The notes beneath the pieces are model-generated. The model ran no database searches and was not told the DNA's origin. It worked only from the letters and a program-made list of their open reading frames with translations. Both the position numbers and the translations under genes were made by a program. A DNA stretch of 64,000 nt from Babylonia areolata (Eukaryota; Mollusca; Gastropoda; Neogastropoda; Buccinidae): the NCBI RefSeq assembly GCF_041734735.1, contig NC_134903.1, positions 4,280,821 to 4,344,820 on the forward strand, given 5' to 3'. How positions within the stretch are numbered: the stretch's first letter is position 1; every line of letters starts with the position of its first letter. Shown in pieces: positions 11,526 to 19,615 of this stretch.

Positions 11526-14500
11526 ATGCTTGTGTTGTTTTCAAGGGCAATGTATTTGTATTTGCATTTCATTTTATCACAACAGATTTCTCTGTGTGAA
11601 ATTCGGGCTGCTCTCCCCAGGGAGAGCGCGTCACTACACTACAATGCCACCCATTTTTTTGTATTTTTTCCTGCGTGCAGTTTTATTTGTTTTTCCTATC
11701 GAAATGGATATTTCTACAGAATTTCGCCAGGAACAACCCTTTTGTTGCCGTGGGTTCTTTTACGTGTGATAATTGCATGCTGCATACGGGACCTCGGTTT
11801 ATCGTCTCATCCGAATGAATTTGGGACACAAGTTTGCACCGAACCAATATAACTGACCAACTGGTCTCTACAGACAGGCATGTGTGTTGGTCGAGGAAAG
11901 AAATGGGGAAGGTGGATGACTGGAAGGAGGAGGGGGTGGGTACGTGACTGGTTATGTCACTTTCAGCAGTCAAGGATTCTCAGCTAGTGCTAGTGGTCAG
12001 TGTCTTGGCTCAATGCCAAATGCCCCCCCCACCCCCCTCCCTACAGCCCACCAATGGTGGAAGAGACTCAGAGAGAGGGGAGGGGAATGACCATACACCT
12101 CTAGGCAAATTATGAATGTGAAGTTTCACTGTTTGCGTGAGGGAGGAGAGCCAGGGGGGAGGGATTTTTTTTTTCCCTCTGAAAAAAACAAACAAACAAA
12201 AAAAAACAAAACAACCAAACATTCCCTCTGAAATAAACCACTGAAAATAGCTGATCTGCTCTGCTGAGAGTTCCCCAGCCTGAGAAACTGTTGATACAAA
12301 CTCTGAAATAAACCACTGAAAATAGCTGATCTGCTGAGAGTTCCCCAGCCTGAGAAACTGTTGATACAAACTCTGAAATAAACCACTGAAAATAGCTGAT
12401 CTGCTGAGAGTTCCCCAGCCTGAGAAACTGTTGATACAAACTTGCCAAACATACAGTATCAAAAAACAGTGCAACATCCACTCACAACTCACACACCTCT
12501 CTCCCCTCACCCCCCACCCCCCCTCTCCACCCACACACATTTTCTCACCTGTGCTTGCTGTCTCCATGATTTGATCATGTTGGCTGTGATCAGTTTTTTC
12601 TTGGATTTCGGCTTTTCCCCATCACTGCCACTGTCCCCATCATCGTCATCGTCATCATCGTCATCTTCATCACTGGCCACCTGGAAAGTGACGTTTCATT
12701 AACAATGTTCATATTCTGCCCTAACAAGATATTTTTGTTGTTTTTTTTTTCCTTCCATTCACATTATACAACAGAAAAAGGGTCTTTCTTACCTGTGATA
12801 TTGGGTTTGATACTCAACAGAAAAAGGGTCTTTCTTACCAGTGATATTGGGTTTGATACTCAACAGAAAAAGGGTGTTTCTTACCAGTGATATTGGGTTT
12901 GATACTCAACAGAAAAAGGGTGTTTCTTACCAGTGATATTGGGTTTGATACTCAACAGAAAAAGGGTGTTTCTTACCAGTGATATTGGGTTTAGATACTC
13001 AAACAGAAAAAGGGTGTTTCTTACCAGTGATATTGGGTTTGACACTCAACAGAAAAAGGGTGTTTCTTACCAGTGATATTGGGTTTGATATTCAACAGAA
13101 AAAGGGTGTTTCTTACCTGTGATATTGGGTTTGATACTCAACAGAAAAAGGGTGTTTCTTACCAGCGATATTGGGTTTGATGCTCAATAGAAAAAGGGTC
13201 TTTCTTACCAGTGATATTGGGTCTGATACTCAACAGAAAAAAAGGTATGGCAATTTTAGTTTTCTTATATTTTCTAGGTTTATTTCAGCTGTTTTTATTA
13301 CCATTCTGGAACACTATATATCAGAAAGTATGTGAAATTTGTTTACCTCATTTTGTGGCTCTCTCTTTGCTGACCAGTGGGTTAAATAAGCTTCCAGCCA
13401 TCAGAAATCGATGGTCTGTTCATTTTCCTTTCAGAAAAAGTATGGGGAATGCATATTTTCTGACAATAGTTTGTGTGCTACCGATGAAATTTCTTGCCGA
13501 TTATTACCCACCGCACACAAAAACCGCCTGGCAAACAGAAAACATAAGTCAAAATAATGCCCGGAACTGAAGAGGTTAAAAGGTTTGAAAGCACTATATC
13601 AATGTTACGTACTTATATCTTTAATATCTTATCATCATTACAGCCACATGAATGATCAAAATACCTCTAATTTACTGGGAGGTTGAAACCGTTGCTCTCC
13701 TTCATCTTCATCATCGTCGCTGTCATCACTGTCCAGACCGTCACTGTCATCCACATCATCCATGTCATCATCTTCGTCATCATCTTCCTCCAGAAGTTCC
13801 TTGTCTTCTTTGAGAAGAAACTCATAGAACTCGGGATCTTTTTCTTTTAAACCCTGTAGTGAACCTTTCTTCTTTTTTGCCTTTGATGAATTTGAGCTGT
13901 TGGTCTTCCTGCACAAATACATAATGCATATATATATATAAGACAATTATAGGTACAGCATAAATCGTACAATAAATCAGCAATGATCTATGATTCTGTG
14001 TGAGAGAAAAAGAGAAGGATCTTGAGACAAGATGCAAATATAAGATTTTTAATTCACATTTAGGCCTAAGCTCTGAGCTGAAGTGGAAAATGACAAGAAT
14101 GGTACATATATCACATAACTATATATCATGTAAGTTTTAAAATGGTAGTTGGTACAAAGCACAGTATTTAAGTTTAAGATCATGATCATAAAGAAACACT
14201 AATATTGATATTCTAATCTAACTGCCATATGCAAAGGTTTTGAATTAAAGCTTTAAATCAAGAATGCCATATTACATACACTAACACAGTAAAACACCAT
14301 TTCTGGACAACATTTATAAGCGTAATGCAAATCTTAAGCACATTGTAATGCTAAGGCTGAATATATCTTATCCTCAAGTATTTAAGTATTTTAACGATGT
14401 TATGTAAACCAGGACAATGACACATAGAAAAAAAAGATTGTTTTTTTCTGAATCATGGCATAAATGACATTGACACAGCATGCTATTAACTCGTCTTTCA

Positions 14501-16573
14501 AAGTTTCATTGAATCTAAAGCAGTGATCTGAAGACAGAAAGAGACACACAGACAGACACAGAGACAGACATAATCATAATGTGCACAAAAAATACCAGAC
14601 ATATCTCAACAACATTCATATTCATAATCATAGCTTTGTGTACACACACATGTGTACACACACACACACACAAACACACACAAAACTAACTCACATATTT
14701 AGCAAGCAGTATTATCATTATTAGTATCTTACTTTTTTTTTTTTTTGAAAACAGAGCAAAGTATAAAAAAAATATATACATATAATAAAAAATCCAAAGG
14801 TATACTATTTTTCCAAAGCCACACTTTCTTTTTCCTTCAGTACAACAAGACTCACACATTTGTTTATATTTCTTAAAGTCTCCCTGGACCCCATTTCTTC
14901 TGTTGCCTACGTACAGCCAAACCAAATACAAGAAATCTGCACCAATAACTAAAAATAGTAATTCATGCCATATAGACTATATATATAATCCATACTATTA
15001 CCACTCAAACATTTCATACATTCATAACCACTGATCTCACATCTTCTCTATCTTGCTGGAATCCGTCTTTTGTTCAAATCAACAAGAATGAGGTCAGAGA
15101 AATTTGAATGAGATGATAAATGGAGGCTCTGTGTGCAGCACGCATTTGGCGCACATAAAAGAACCCATGGTAGCAACAGGGTTGTCCCTAGCAAAATTCT
15201 GTAGGCAAACCACTTTATTAGTGACAAAAAAAACAAACAAAAAAACCCCCCAAAAAACCCACTTGCAGCCAGAAAAAAAAAAAATTCTATGGATGGTGCC
15301 GCACTGAAGCGCCGTGGTGAGCAGCCCAAATTTCACACAGAGAAATCTGTTGTGACAAACAGTTCTTTTCGATAAAACAAACAATACAACTGAGAATACA
15401 ATGACCAACAGAGTACACAAAACAATGCCAACACTGTACCCTTTTGTATCATCTCCATTTGAAGTCATCTGTTTCGTCTTCTTCACTTTGGAGGGGGCTG
15501 GCTGCTGGGAGAAAGATGCCTCCGATGAATCATCATCCGAGTCTGAATTCATGAAGAATTCATCCACACTCATATCCTCCAGTTTCCTGAAAATAAAGCA
15601 GTTTATGTCACAAGACTGCTTATGATTTTAGAATAACTGATAATATGAATAATATATGATTATATGTTGATAATATGAGTCTTTATTTACATGTGTGTAC
15701 GTGTGTGTGCGCGCGCGCACGTGTGTGTGTGTGTGTGTCTTTATTTACATGTGTGTACGTGTGCATGCGTGAGTGCGTGCGTGCGTGTGTGTGTGTGCAC
15801 GCACATAAACACGCACACGCCGTGATAAGTAAAAGGATCTGAAAGGCCATTTCATCAAGTGATGACAAAATAAAATCCAAGTCAGTCAAGCAAAATTCGT
15901 TGAAAGGCCACTGTCAAATTTGTTACCTTGAGTTATGTACAGTAAGCTCTATTCAGCACTTTCTGTCTCAGGATGCAACAAAACCCTTGTCTATTCCCTG
16001 GTCCTATCTAGGCTTGACTACTGTAATTCTCTGCTCACTGGATGCCCCAACTACTTGTTATCCAGACTTCACAGAGTCCAAAACCATGCTGCACAGCTTA
16101 ACTTACATTCTATCAAATCTGCTCTCCTTCATTCCCTCCACTGGTTTCCTACTGAGAAAAGAACAGATTACAAACTCTCTCCTGTGCTACAAATTTAAGA
16201 CTGGCCTGTATCCTTACTTTTTTCAGCTTCTTCATTTCTACTCTCCATCTTGCCAGCTCCGGTGATCAGGTGATGACAGTCTCTTAAAAATTCCCTCCTA
16301 CAGAACCAGATCATATGGAAATCATACTTTCTCTTTCCAGGCTTCTTCGGCATGGAACTCACTCCCGTTTCTTGTTTGTCATACTGTTTCTTGCCCTTCT
16401 TTCTGAACCACTTTGAATCTCATTTATTTCCAGCCATTCAATTCAGCAATAACTCCTTCAGTCCTTGTCTTCAAATTTATGTTTGAGTCAAGTTAATTTT
16501 TCATTTCTGTTATTTTTACTATTTTCAAACGTACACATGTTCATATGCCTTGAACGGCCAAGATGTGTTTACA

Positions 16574-16617
<44 letters not shown>

Positions 16618-17549
16618 TACATCTTGAGAGGAGTGGGTGTCGGTTTGTGAGTTGAAGATGGAGCGGGAGGATAAATTTGTGTGTGGCAGTGCATTCGTGT
16701 GTTTTTGGTATTAAGTATGCATATATGTCATAGTATTTTTCATCATAAACACCCATGGCTTTTTGTATCAGTAGATTTGGCGAACCAAATGTTCTTTTAT
16801 TATCATTTAATAATTATTAAAGGACATTTGGTATGCCAAATCTAATATTATTATCTAATATTATTATCAGTGGGTACAATAATTGATGAAAAACCCAGTT
16901 TTACACCCAATACATATCACATCCAAAACATACCAGTCTCGCATCCACTGTAGTGTTAACAGAAGCTTAGAAATATCCAGGTCAATCCTAAAATTCTCCA
17001 AGGTTTCTACCGATGCTTCATTGAATTGGTTGTAACTTTCTCTTTTATCTGCTGGTACGGAAGTTTAAATGTGAAGAACAAAAATACTTTGAGCAAAATT
17101 GTGAACGTGTCCACCAAAATAGTTGGGGTCAAACAAGAACCTCTGAATGAGCTGTACAAACAGCATGTGAAAGAAAAATCAACAAAGATCACAAGTGATG
17201 ACAGCCATATTCTTTCAAAATATTATGAACTTTTACCTTCAGGGAAATGCTATTGACTTCCCAAACTGAAAACCTTTAGAATCCAAAGTTTCATACCCCA
17301 GTCGATTCATTCCTTAAAAAACTGACCAATTGGCACAGAAGTATTTTAAAAATTGGCCTTCTGTGTGTGTGTAGTGTAGATGCGTGTGTGTGTGTGCGTT
17401 GAGTGTGTGTGTGCATACATGTGTGCATGTCTGTTGGGAGATCTATATTTATATGTGTGTGCATGCATGTCATTGTGTGTGTGTGTGTGGGAGGGGAGAC
17501 AAGTGGGGGGGGGGGGGGTTGTGTGTGTAGATGTGTGTGCGTGTATGTT

Positions 17550-17587
<38 letters not shown>

Positions 17588-18532
17588 CATGCGTGTGTGT
17601 GTGCATGTATATCATGTGTGTGTGTGTGTGTGTGTGTGCGTGCGTGTGTGCATGTGCGTGCATGCGCATGCAGGTTATGTGAAATATATAATTGTGCATG
17701 GATTTTAAATACTGTTGAATAACAACTGGTTTTAATCACGTAGGTCGTTGTTTTAACTATAATATGATATTTTCATGTTCTCTTTCTGTGCAATGTGCTT
17801 ATCGCACTGGTTGATTTGTGATTATTGTATGAGATTGATTAGCATTAACTTTGTATCTATGCATTTTATGTTCCTTACGTATTTACGATGAATGACTGTG
17901 AAAGTATGTAATCATTACATGTAAATGATTGTGATCACTGTACAAAAGATCCTTATGAACTTACTTAGCATGTCACTTTTCAGCATGTCTTTTATGTGTT
18001 TACATTGAATGACTGATTTTCGTCTATTGTTTATACACTACACATGAATTTCTCTTATTGAGGTAATAGAAAATTCTATATTCTAAGTAAACCCTAAATA
18101 AAAGTGAATTCTAAAACTAAAACTGTAAAAGTACAATCAAAACTCCTTTCACTGGTACAGTAGAAGTGATACAGGAATCTTCTTGACTATTCGAGAGGAT
18201 ATCAACTGAAGACGAACAAGTGCTTAAGAAACAAACAAACAAACAAACAAAACGCATGTTGTATAAATTTCTATTTGCTATTTGGCTAACAATCGTCGTA
18301 TCGTGACATCAACAAACACGTGCTTCAAAAAGTCATGTTTTCATGCATCAAAGAATCGTTGAATGTGATTAGATGACTGAACGCTTGATATTCAACTGTT
18401 TTACAATACACCAGACTGCACACGTCTATGGATCATATCAGAGTACGCCTTATTAAGTGGATGTCAACCATACCTTTTCTTCGACATCTTCTTCATTGAC
18501 GATGGCCTCGTGGACTTCATGGTAGCTGCCAT
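566..18532 (-). CDS. NOC2L: NOC2L / Noc2 homologue, nucleolar complex protein 2 (N-terminal 508 codons, gene continues left of window)
   Basis: Noc2 proteins work in the nucleolus and nucleoplasm in pre-60S ribosome assembly and export, with Noc1/Noc3; the vertebrate protein NOC2L (NIR) is also described as an inhibitor of histone acetyltransferases. Ten exons on the minus strand join in phase (59+147+244+132+282+111+114+189+140+106 nt). Recognised Noc2 blocks, in order: SVDEFF near residue 24, [11 protein letters not shown] near 83, an acidic stretch (110-170), [11 protein letters not shown] in exon 5, [15 protein letters not shown] in exon 7, [19 protein letters not shown] in exon 8, YNWQY in exon 9, and YYPLRFHC with [10 protein letters not shown] in exon 10. 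These match human NOC2L block by block (from memory). The start is the first ATG, in a YY1-like AAAATGGCAGC context. The C-terminal third lies outside the window. Introns are loaded with tandem repeats, several of them copies of exon edges. Identification is very secure; single splice sites could be off by a few bases. Confidence 0.95.
686..2120. repeat. 31-bp minisatellite, more than 40 copies
   Basis: Unit core CACTGAACCAGTTAACACAA, with a variable AACACATCCATT/AATATCCACT/CACATTCACT joint. It occupies NOC2L intron 9 and starts about 15 bp from the exon 10 acceptor. In transcript sense each unit carries GTTAACTGG (branch-point-like) and CTGGTTCAG (weak acceptor-like). Confidence 0.97.
2318..3236. 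repeat. C-rich CACCACACCCCAC satellite with embedded exon-end copies
   Basis: Irregular repeats of CACCACACC and CCCCACCCC in NOC2L intron 9, interrupted by four copies of a 40-bp segment (about 2535-2574, 2715-2757, 2811-2850, 2911-2947). The segment is the last ~27-30 bp of exon 9 plus its donor. The minus (transcribed) sense is G-rich and could form G-quadruplexes. Reading frames here are low complexity and rejected as genes. Confidence 0.93.
3239..3378 (-). CDS. NOC2L: NOC2L exon 9 (residues 427-473)
   Basis: Acceptor ACTTCAG then [20 protein letters not shown], continuing to [12 protein letters not shown], matching human YQSVYNWQYVHCLFLW and LVYPLAQVIIG. Donor CAG|GTCTGT, phase 2 out. 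Four further copies of this exon end with its donor lie downstream in the intron (2535-2950). Confidence 0.94.
3640..4068. repeat. ~93-bp AT-rich degenerate tandem repeat, about 4 copies
   Basis: Copies share AATGCAGAAAAA, CTCCACAC, TTCTTC and a following ATTATTATCAC tract; the first (near 3650-3730) is most decayed. Positions 3420-3600 hold ATC/ATT triplet runs. No gene seen. Confidence 0.8.
4062..4445 (+). repeat. SINE-like interspersed repeat (family E)
   Basis: Runs from a CAGGCGCAGCACTCAG start to the ending AGTCGGACACGACTGACTAT, followed by a CAT/ATC tail. The ending and the GTCATAGTCGGAC block have the look of a molluscan SINE tail. No box A or B was clearly seen, so the class is a guess. 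Confidence 0.55.
4483..4671 (-). CDS. NOC2L: NOC2L exon 8 (residues 364-426)
   Basis: Sixty-three codons from [15 protein letters not shown] to [19 protein letters not shown] and ITTKKK, the best conserved Noc2 block (human [20 protein letters not shown]). Acceptor CTTCCAG; the donor GTGCGG is weak, but it is the only GT that keeps phase with exon 9 and the expected residue spacing. Confidence 0.95.
4690..5065. repeat. Unclassified interspersed repeat in NOC2L intron 7
   Basis: CACAAAGCGCTTTACAAT, a CA-rich stretch, then a GAGGAAAGTCTTGAGGTTAG block with GGGGCTGTGACAGACG. It reads like a short dispersed element rather than unique sequence. Low certainty; no coding potential. Confidence 0.35.
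5205..5490. repeat. C-rich tandem repeat carrying NOC2L exon 7 donor copies
   Basis: About three units of 85-95 bp, each with a donor-derived core: CCTGACCTACCTTCTGTACA near 5218, TTTCCTTCAGTGCAGG near 5306 and CACCTTCCTTCAGTACAGG near 5391. The real edge is GGACCTACCTTCAGCGTGG near 5490. The 5222 copy keeps a full AAG|GTAGGTC donor in the transcribed strand. Confidence 0.8.
5497..5610 (-). CDS. NOC2L: NOC2L exon 7 (residues 326-363)
   Basis: Thirty-eight codons: [20 protein letters not shown] then [18 protein letters not shown], matching human [20 protein letters not shown]. Acceptor TCTGACAG|AAAC, donor AAG|GTAGGT, phase 0 both sides. Both edges are flanked by tandem copies of themselves: the acceptor by the 46-bp array at 5611-7140 and the donor by three C-rich copies at 5222-5407. 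Confidence 0.95.
5611..7140. repeat. ~46-bp minisatellite built on the NOC2L exon 7 acceptor, about 30 copies
   Basis: Plus-strand core CCATTTCTGACAGGAAAGAA with CACTGTCGCTCTCTTCCTCT. In transcript sense each unit gives a pyrimidine-containing stretch ending CTGTCAG|AAATGG, the same as the true acceptor CTGACAG|AAACTGG. Units nearest the exon also share GACAGGTCGGGG with its upstream flank. Units become more homogeneous in the middle of the array. Confidence 0.95.
7146..7283 (-). repeat. SINE family A, 3' part, reversed
   Basis: Reverse complement of the 3' half of the neighbouring full SINE: shares the ATACACAAGAGGGCTTTTAC and GCCATGTAGGCAGTCATACT blocks. It forms an inverted pair with 7285-7668. 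Confidence 0.8.
7285..7668 (+). repeat. SINE family A, near full length (tRNA-headed)
   Basis: A tRNA-like head with box A TAGCTCAGTGGTTAAAG and box B GGGTTCGAATC (7298-7350), then a body with GGAGATTTTTCCGATCTCCC, and an end with GCAGCCCACGAACGCAGAAG and an AAG tail. Family copies also at 22092-22463, 25220-25545, 31520-31640, 44873-45285 and 55880-56030. Retroposed by LINE machinery; no protein. Confidence 0.88.
7745..7832 (-). pseudogene. Decayed tandem copies of the NOC2L exon 6 donor half
   Basis: Positions 7771-7832 repeat, with mismatches, the exon 6 end at 7886-7950: shared stretches include CTTTAAG, ACCTTGG, AGCTTTGGGA and CACACCACCAGCT. A second, shorter copy at 7745-7770 shares TAGCACACCACAAGCTG. 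In the longer copy the donor GT has become AT. These look like old junction-spanning tandem duplicates. Confidence 0.75.
7895..8005 (-). CDS. NOC2L: NOC2L exon 6 (residues 289-325)
   Basis: Thirty-seven codons, phase 0 both sides: [20 protein letters not shown] then [17 protein letters not shown], matching the human [20 protein letters not shown] region. Acceptor GTGCAG, donor AAAG|GTAAGA. Decayed tandem copies of its 3' half lie directly downstream (7745-7832). Confidence 0.94.
8030..8135. repeat. TCATG / TGTAT pentamer tracts
   Basis: Short (TCATG)n then (TATTG)n runs in NOC2L intron 5, just left of a SINE. Confidence 0.85.
8136..8465 (-). repeat. SINE family B, reversed
   Basis: Left end TCTGTGTGAAATTCAGGCTG, middle CCAGGAACAA...TTGGGTTCTTTTACATGTGC, right end GATTCAAACCAGTGCGCTCA, whose reverse complement is a tRNA-like box B. 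The element therefore points left. Copies also at 11560-11845, 15088-15365, 43498-43850 and 46360-46885. Confidence 0.82.
8466..8680. repeat. ATCAT/CATAT pentamer array with a ~70-bp internal repeat
   Basis: ATCATATCATAATGTCATGTC recurs at 8516, 8591 and 8622 among (CATAT)n and (CACAT)n. Simple-sequence expansion next to the SINE head. Confidence 0.85.
9085..9147 (-). pseudogene. Partial copy of NOC2L exon 5 3' end
   Basis: Minus-strand translation [20 protein letters not shown] closely matches [20 protein letters not shown] at the end of exon 5. Differences include conservative changes (K/R, T/S) and roughly 80-85% of bases match by eye. The copy lies downstream in the gene, on the far side of the 1.1 kb CA/TGTG array. 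It carries its own donor-like CTCAG|GTTATG. It could be a duplicated exon fragment or an alternative exon end; the absence of the 5' part of the exon favours a fragment. Confidence 0.8.
9147..10240. repeat. 1.1 kb (CA)n-TGTGA minisatellite
   Basis: Repeats of CACACACACTGTGACACA with variable CA length, filling NOC2L intron 5 between the exon 5 donor and the partial exon 5 copy. The minus strand is open in several frames as Cys/Val/Ser/His repeats; this is an artefact. A strong candidate for Z-DNA and for somatic length change. Confidence 0.97.
10247..10528 (-). CDS. NOC2L: NOC2L exon 5 (residues 195-288)
   Basis: Ninety-four codons, phase 0 both sides, acceptor CCGGCAG and donor CAG|GTAGAG. 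Contains [14 protein letters not shown], equivalent to human DSAAFNALVTFCI, and ends [18 protein letters not shown]. The donor leads after about 30 bp into a 1.1 kb (CACACACTGTGA)n-type array, beyond which sits a second, diverged copy of this exon's 3' end (9085-9147). Confidence 0.95.
10690..11330. repeat. ~146-bp AT-rich satellite, about 4 copies
   Basis: Units share AACATATATAACACATATAG, AAATGTTGATACAAA and ATAAGCATCTATAA blocks; the last two full units are nearly identical, the first is diverged. It lies in NOC2L intron 4. Confidence 0.9.
11560..11845 (-). repeat. SINE family B, reversed, head truncated
   Basis: Starts at ACAACAGATTTCTCTGTGTG, has GGAGAGCGCGTCACTACACT and CGCCAGGAACAACCC, and stops at ATCCGAATGAAT without the tRNA-like head. 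Preceded by a (GT)n run at 11473-11525. Confidence 0.8.
12226..12445. repeat. ~63-70-bp tandem repeat, 3 copies
   Basis: Unit CTCTGAAATAAACCACTGAA then AATAGCTGATCTGCTGAGAG and TTCCCCAGCCTGAGAAACTG, repeated nearly perfectly three times, about 110 bp from the exon 4 donor of NOC2L. In transcript sense it holds TTTATTTCAG, an acceptor-like string. Confidence 0.92.
12549..12680 (-). CDS. NOC2L: NOC2L exon 4 (residues 151-194)
   Basis: Acceptor CTTTCCAG, donor CAG|GTGAGA. Starts VASDED, then a nine-Asp run from a (GAT/GAC) triplet tract, followed by [20 protein letters not shown], equivalent to the human VAMVERWKQAAK block. Exactly 44 codons, phase 0 both sides. Confidence 0.92.
12768..13250. 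repeat. 46-bp minisatellite with donor-like core, about 10 copies
   Basis: Unit CAACAGAAAAAGGGTGTTTC then TTACCAGTGATATTGGGTTT and GATACT. In the transcribed (minus) sense most units contain CACTGGTAAGAAA, an excellent 5' splice-site string, although no exon is attached. It lies in NOC2L intron 3, 90 bp before exon 4. Confidence 0.93.
13665..13908 (-). CDS. NOC2L: NOC2L exon 3 (residues 69-150)
   Basis: Acceptor TTTGTGCAG. Contains [19 protein letters not shown], matching human LKDRDPEFYKFLQ, then a run of Asp/Glu/Ser encoded by near-perfect GAT/GAC triplets, and ends PPSKLE before donor GAG|GTATTT. Confidence 0.92.
13909..15087. other. NOC2L intron 2, left part: nothing recognised
   Basis: AT-rich unique-looking sequence with a short CA run near 14650 and a poly-T near 14740. 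No coding, RNA or mobile-element signal that I can support. Confidence 0.5.
15088..15365 (+). repeat. SINE family B, forward
   Basis: Contains GAGATGATAAATGGAGGCTC, GCACATAAAAGAACCCATGG and, at the right end, AAATTTCACACAGAGAAATC, the reverse of the family's left-end block. Head partly lost. Ends 75 bp from exon 2 of NOC2L. Confidence 0.78.
15440..15586 (-). CDS. NOC2L: NOC2L exon 2 (residues 20-69)
   Basis: Acceptor TTTTCAG then the [19 protein letters not shown] block, which is the conserved TVDEFL-type motif near the N-terminus of Noc2 proteins, followed by a Lys/Ser-rich stretch. Donor GG|GTACAG. Phase 2 in, phase 2 out, agreeing with exons 1 and 3. Confidence 0.88.
15685..15820. repeat. 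GT/GC microsatellite
   Basis: GCGCGCGCACGTGTGTG followed by (GT)n and CGTGCGTG variants; a repeated TCTTTATTTACATGTGTGTA flanks it. Potential Z-DNA. Confidence 0.9.
15900..16480 (+). mobile_element. LINE (non-LTR retrotransposon) reverse-transcriptase end fragment
   Basis: In one frame it reads [20 protein letters not shown] followed by [13 protein letters not shown], the typical C-terminal reverse-transcriptase stretch ([10 protein letters not shown]...LQRVQNAAARL) of CR1/L2/Jockey-type LINEs. Frame changes follow, so it is a dead 5'-truncated copy inside NOC2L intron 1. Confidence 0.8.
16565..16620. repeat. (GT)n microsatellite
   Basis: About 20 GT units in NOC2L intron 1. Confidence 0.95.
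16910..17340 (+). mobile_element. LINE C-terminal fragment
   Basis: Reads [40 protein letters not shown] and [11 protein letters not shown], a well-known LINE reverse-transcriptase C-terminal block also common in fish genomes. Separate from the 15900-16480 remnant, since it represents a different part and apparently a different family. Dead fragment in NOC2L intron 1. Confidence 0.72.
17350..17690. repeat. (GT)n-rich compound microsatellite
   Basis: GTGTGTG with GCAT, GTAG and a poly-G interruption near 17508. Reading frames in both directions are repeat artefacts. Confidence 0.95.
17700..18470. other. NOC2L intron 1, distal part
   Basis: AT-rich sequence with a CAAACAAACAAAC run at 18228. 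No further feature that I can support. Confidence 0.5.
18474..18532 (-). CDS. NOC2L: NOC2L exon 1 (start codon, residues 1-20)
   Basis: Encodes [19 protein letters not shown] and the first two bases of an Arg codon, followed by donor GGTATGG at 18473. The short basic N-terminus fits the family. No earlier in-frame ATG was seen, and a CCGGAAAT ETS-like site lies just upstream of the start. Confidence 0.8.
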
Positions 18533-18575
18533 TTTCTTATTGACCGGAAATGACGACTACCCTCTGTTGAAATGT
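18520..18575 (-). promoter_or_regulatory. Probable NOC2L core promoter / start region
   Basis: The start codon lies in AAAATGGCAGC, resembling the YY1-type element over the start of many ribosome-related genes. About 15 bp upstream is an ETS-like CCGGAAAT core, read on the plus strand. No TATA box nearby. Motif-level inference only. Confidence 0.45.
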
Positions 18576-19615
18576 CTATACTTTTATTTTCGTAGCATTA
18601 ACTTCACAATGAAAAAATATAGATAGAAACAAAAAACACATACCTAATAATTTGAATTCCTTCTAACCGTCTGGTTTGTTTTTCTATCATACCCCTCATG
18701 ATGAAAGAGCAAAATATTTTTCTGTTCGTATCATTGTTCGAAAATTCGGCATTGTGACCACAAAACAGTCGGACTCTTCACACCTCCCCCCACCCCCTTC
18801 CCCCTTCCTCGCGCGCGCGCACGCGCACACACACACACACACACACACACGTGCGTGTAGGCTGATCGTCTATGCATACGATCTCTCTCTCTCTCTCAGT
18901 GTATGTGTGGATCGTCATTCCCAGTACCCTGTTATTTGAAATCACGCATTATTCCCGTTTAATACAAAATGTGTATACATGTTAATAGTTTTTCCCCATC
19001 AAGTCATCTCTCTTTCTCTTCCTTACAACTTATTCTCTCGCTCCTTCCAAACACGGCACTATTCTTACACTAGTGAGTGTGCACTGTCCCCCTCTTGAAC
19101 TGGAATCAGACGTTTGAGTCCTGTGAAGGCTTGTTCATCGTTCAGTTAGATACAGTACACCAGCACGCGTGGTTTAAAGATAGTATACTGGATCATAAAT
19201 ACTTGAAGAGTTGGCCCAATGAGCGTCTAACCTAGTCTTGAAAGATGACATGCTTGGGGCAGTCACAGCACTGGCTCTTAATCTCTCGCTCCTTCCAAAC
19301 ACGGAACTATTCTTACACTGGCAAGTGTCTTTCTTTTTTTCTTTATATATGCTAATAAATATTACGCTTATGCCTTAACTATTTAGTGTTGTGGAGTGGA
19401 GACCCTATTTTGGGCAGGTTGGAATGGGGGAAATAGCACACCTATGCTTACTTATTGTCCCACAAAATAAAGAATGTTGTCTTCTCTTTCTCATGCACAC
19501 ACACAGACACACTGTAATAATTCATTCTGATATTATATCTGTTACATGGGGATGCAGGTTCAGTTGTTTTGTTCAGCACTCAGCCAATGAGTGAACCCCT
19601 ACACAACTTGCTCAG
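18575..19615. other. Intergenic, low-information sequence
   Basis: Holds a GCGCGC-(CA)n tract near 18810-18850, a (CT)n run near 18880, and a repeated CTCGCTCCTTCCAAACACGG block (near 19035 and 19287) suggesting a small local duplication. No coding exon recognised. Confidence 0.5.
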
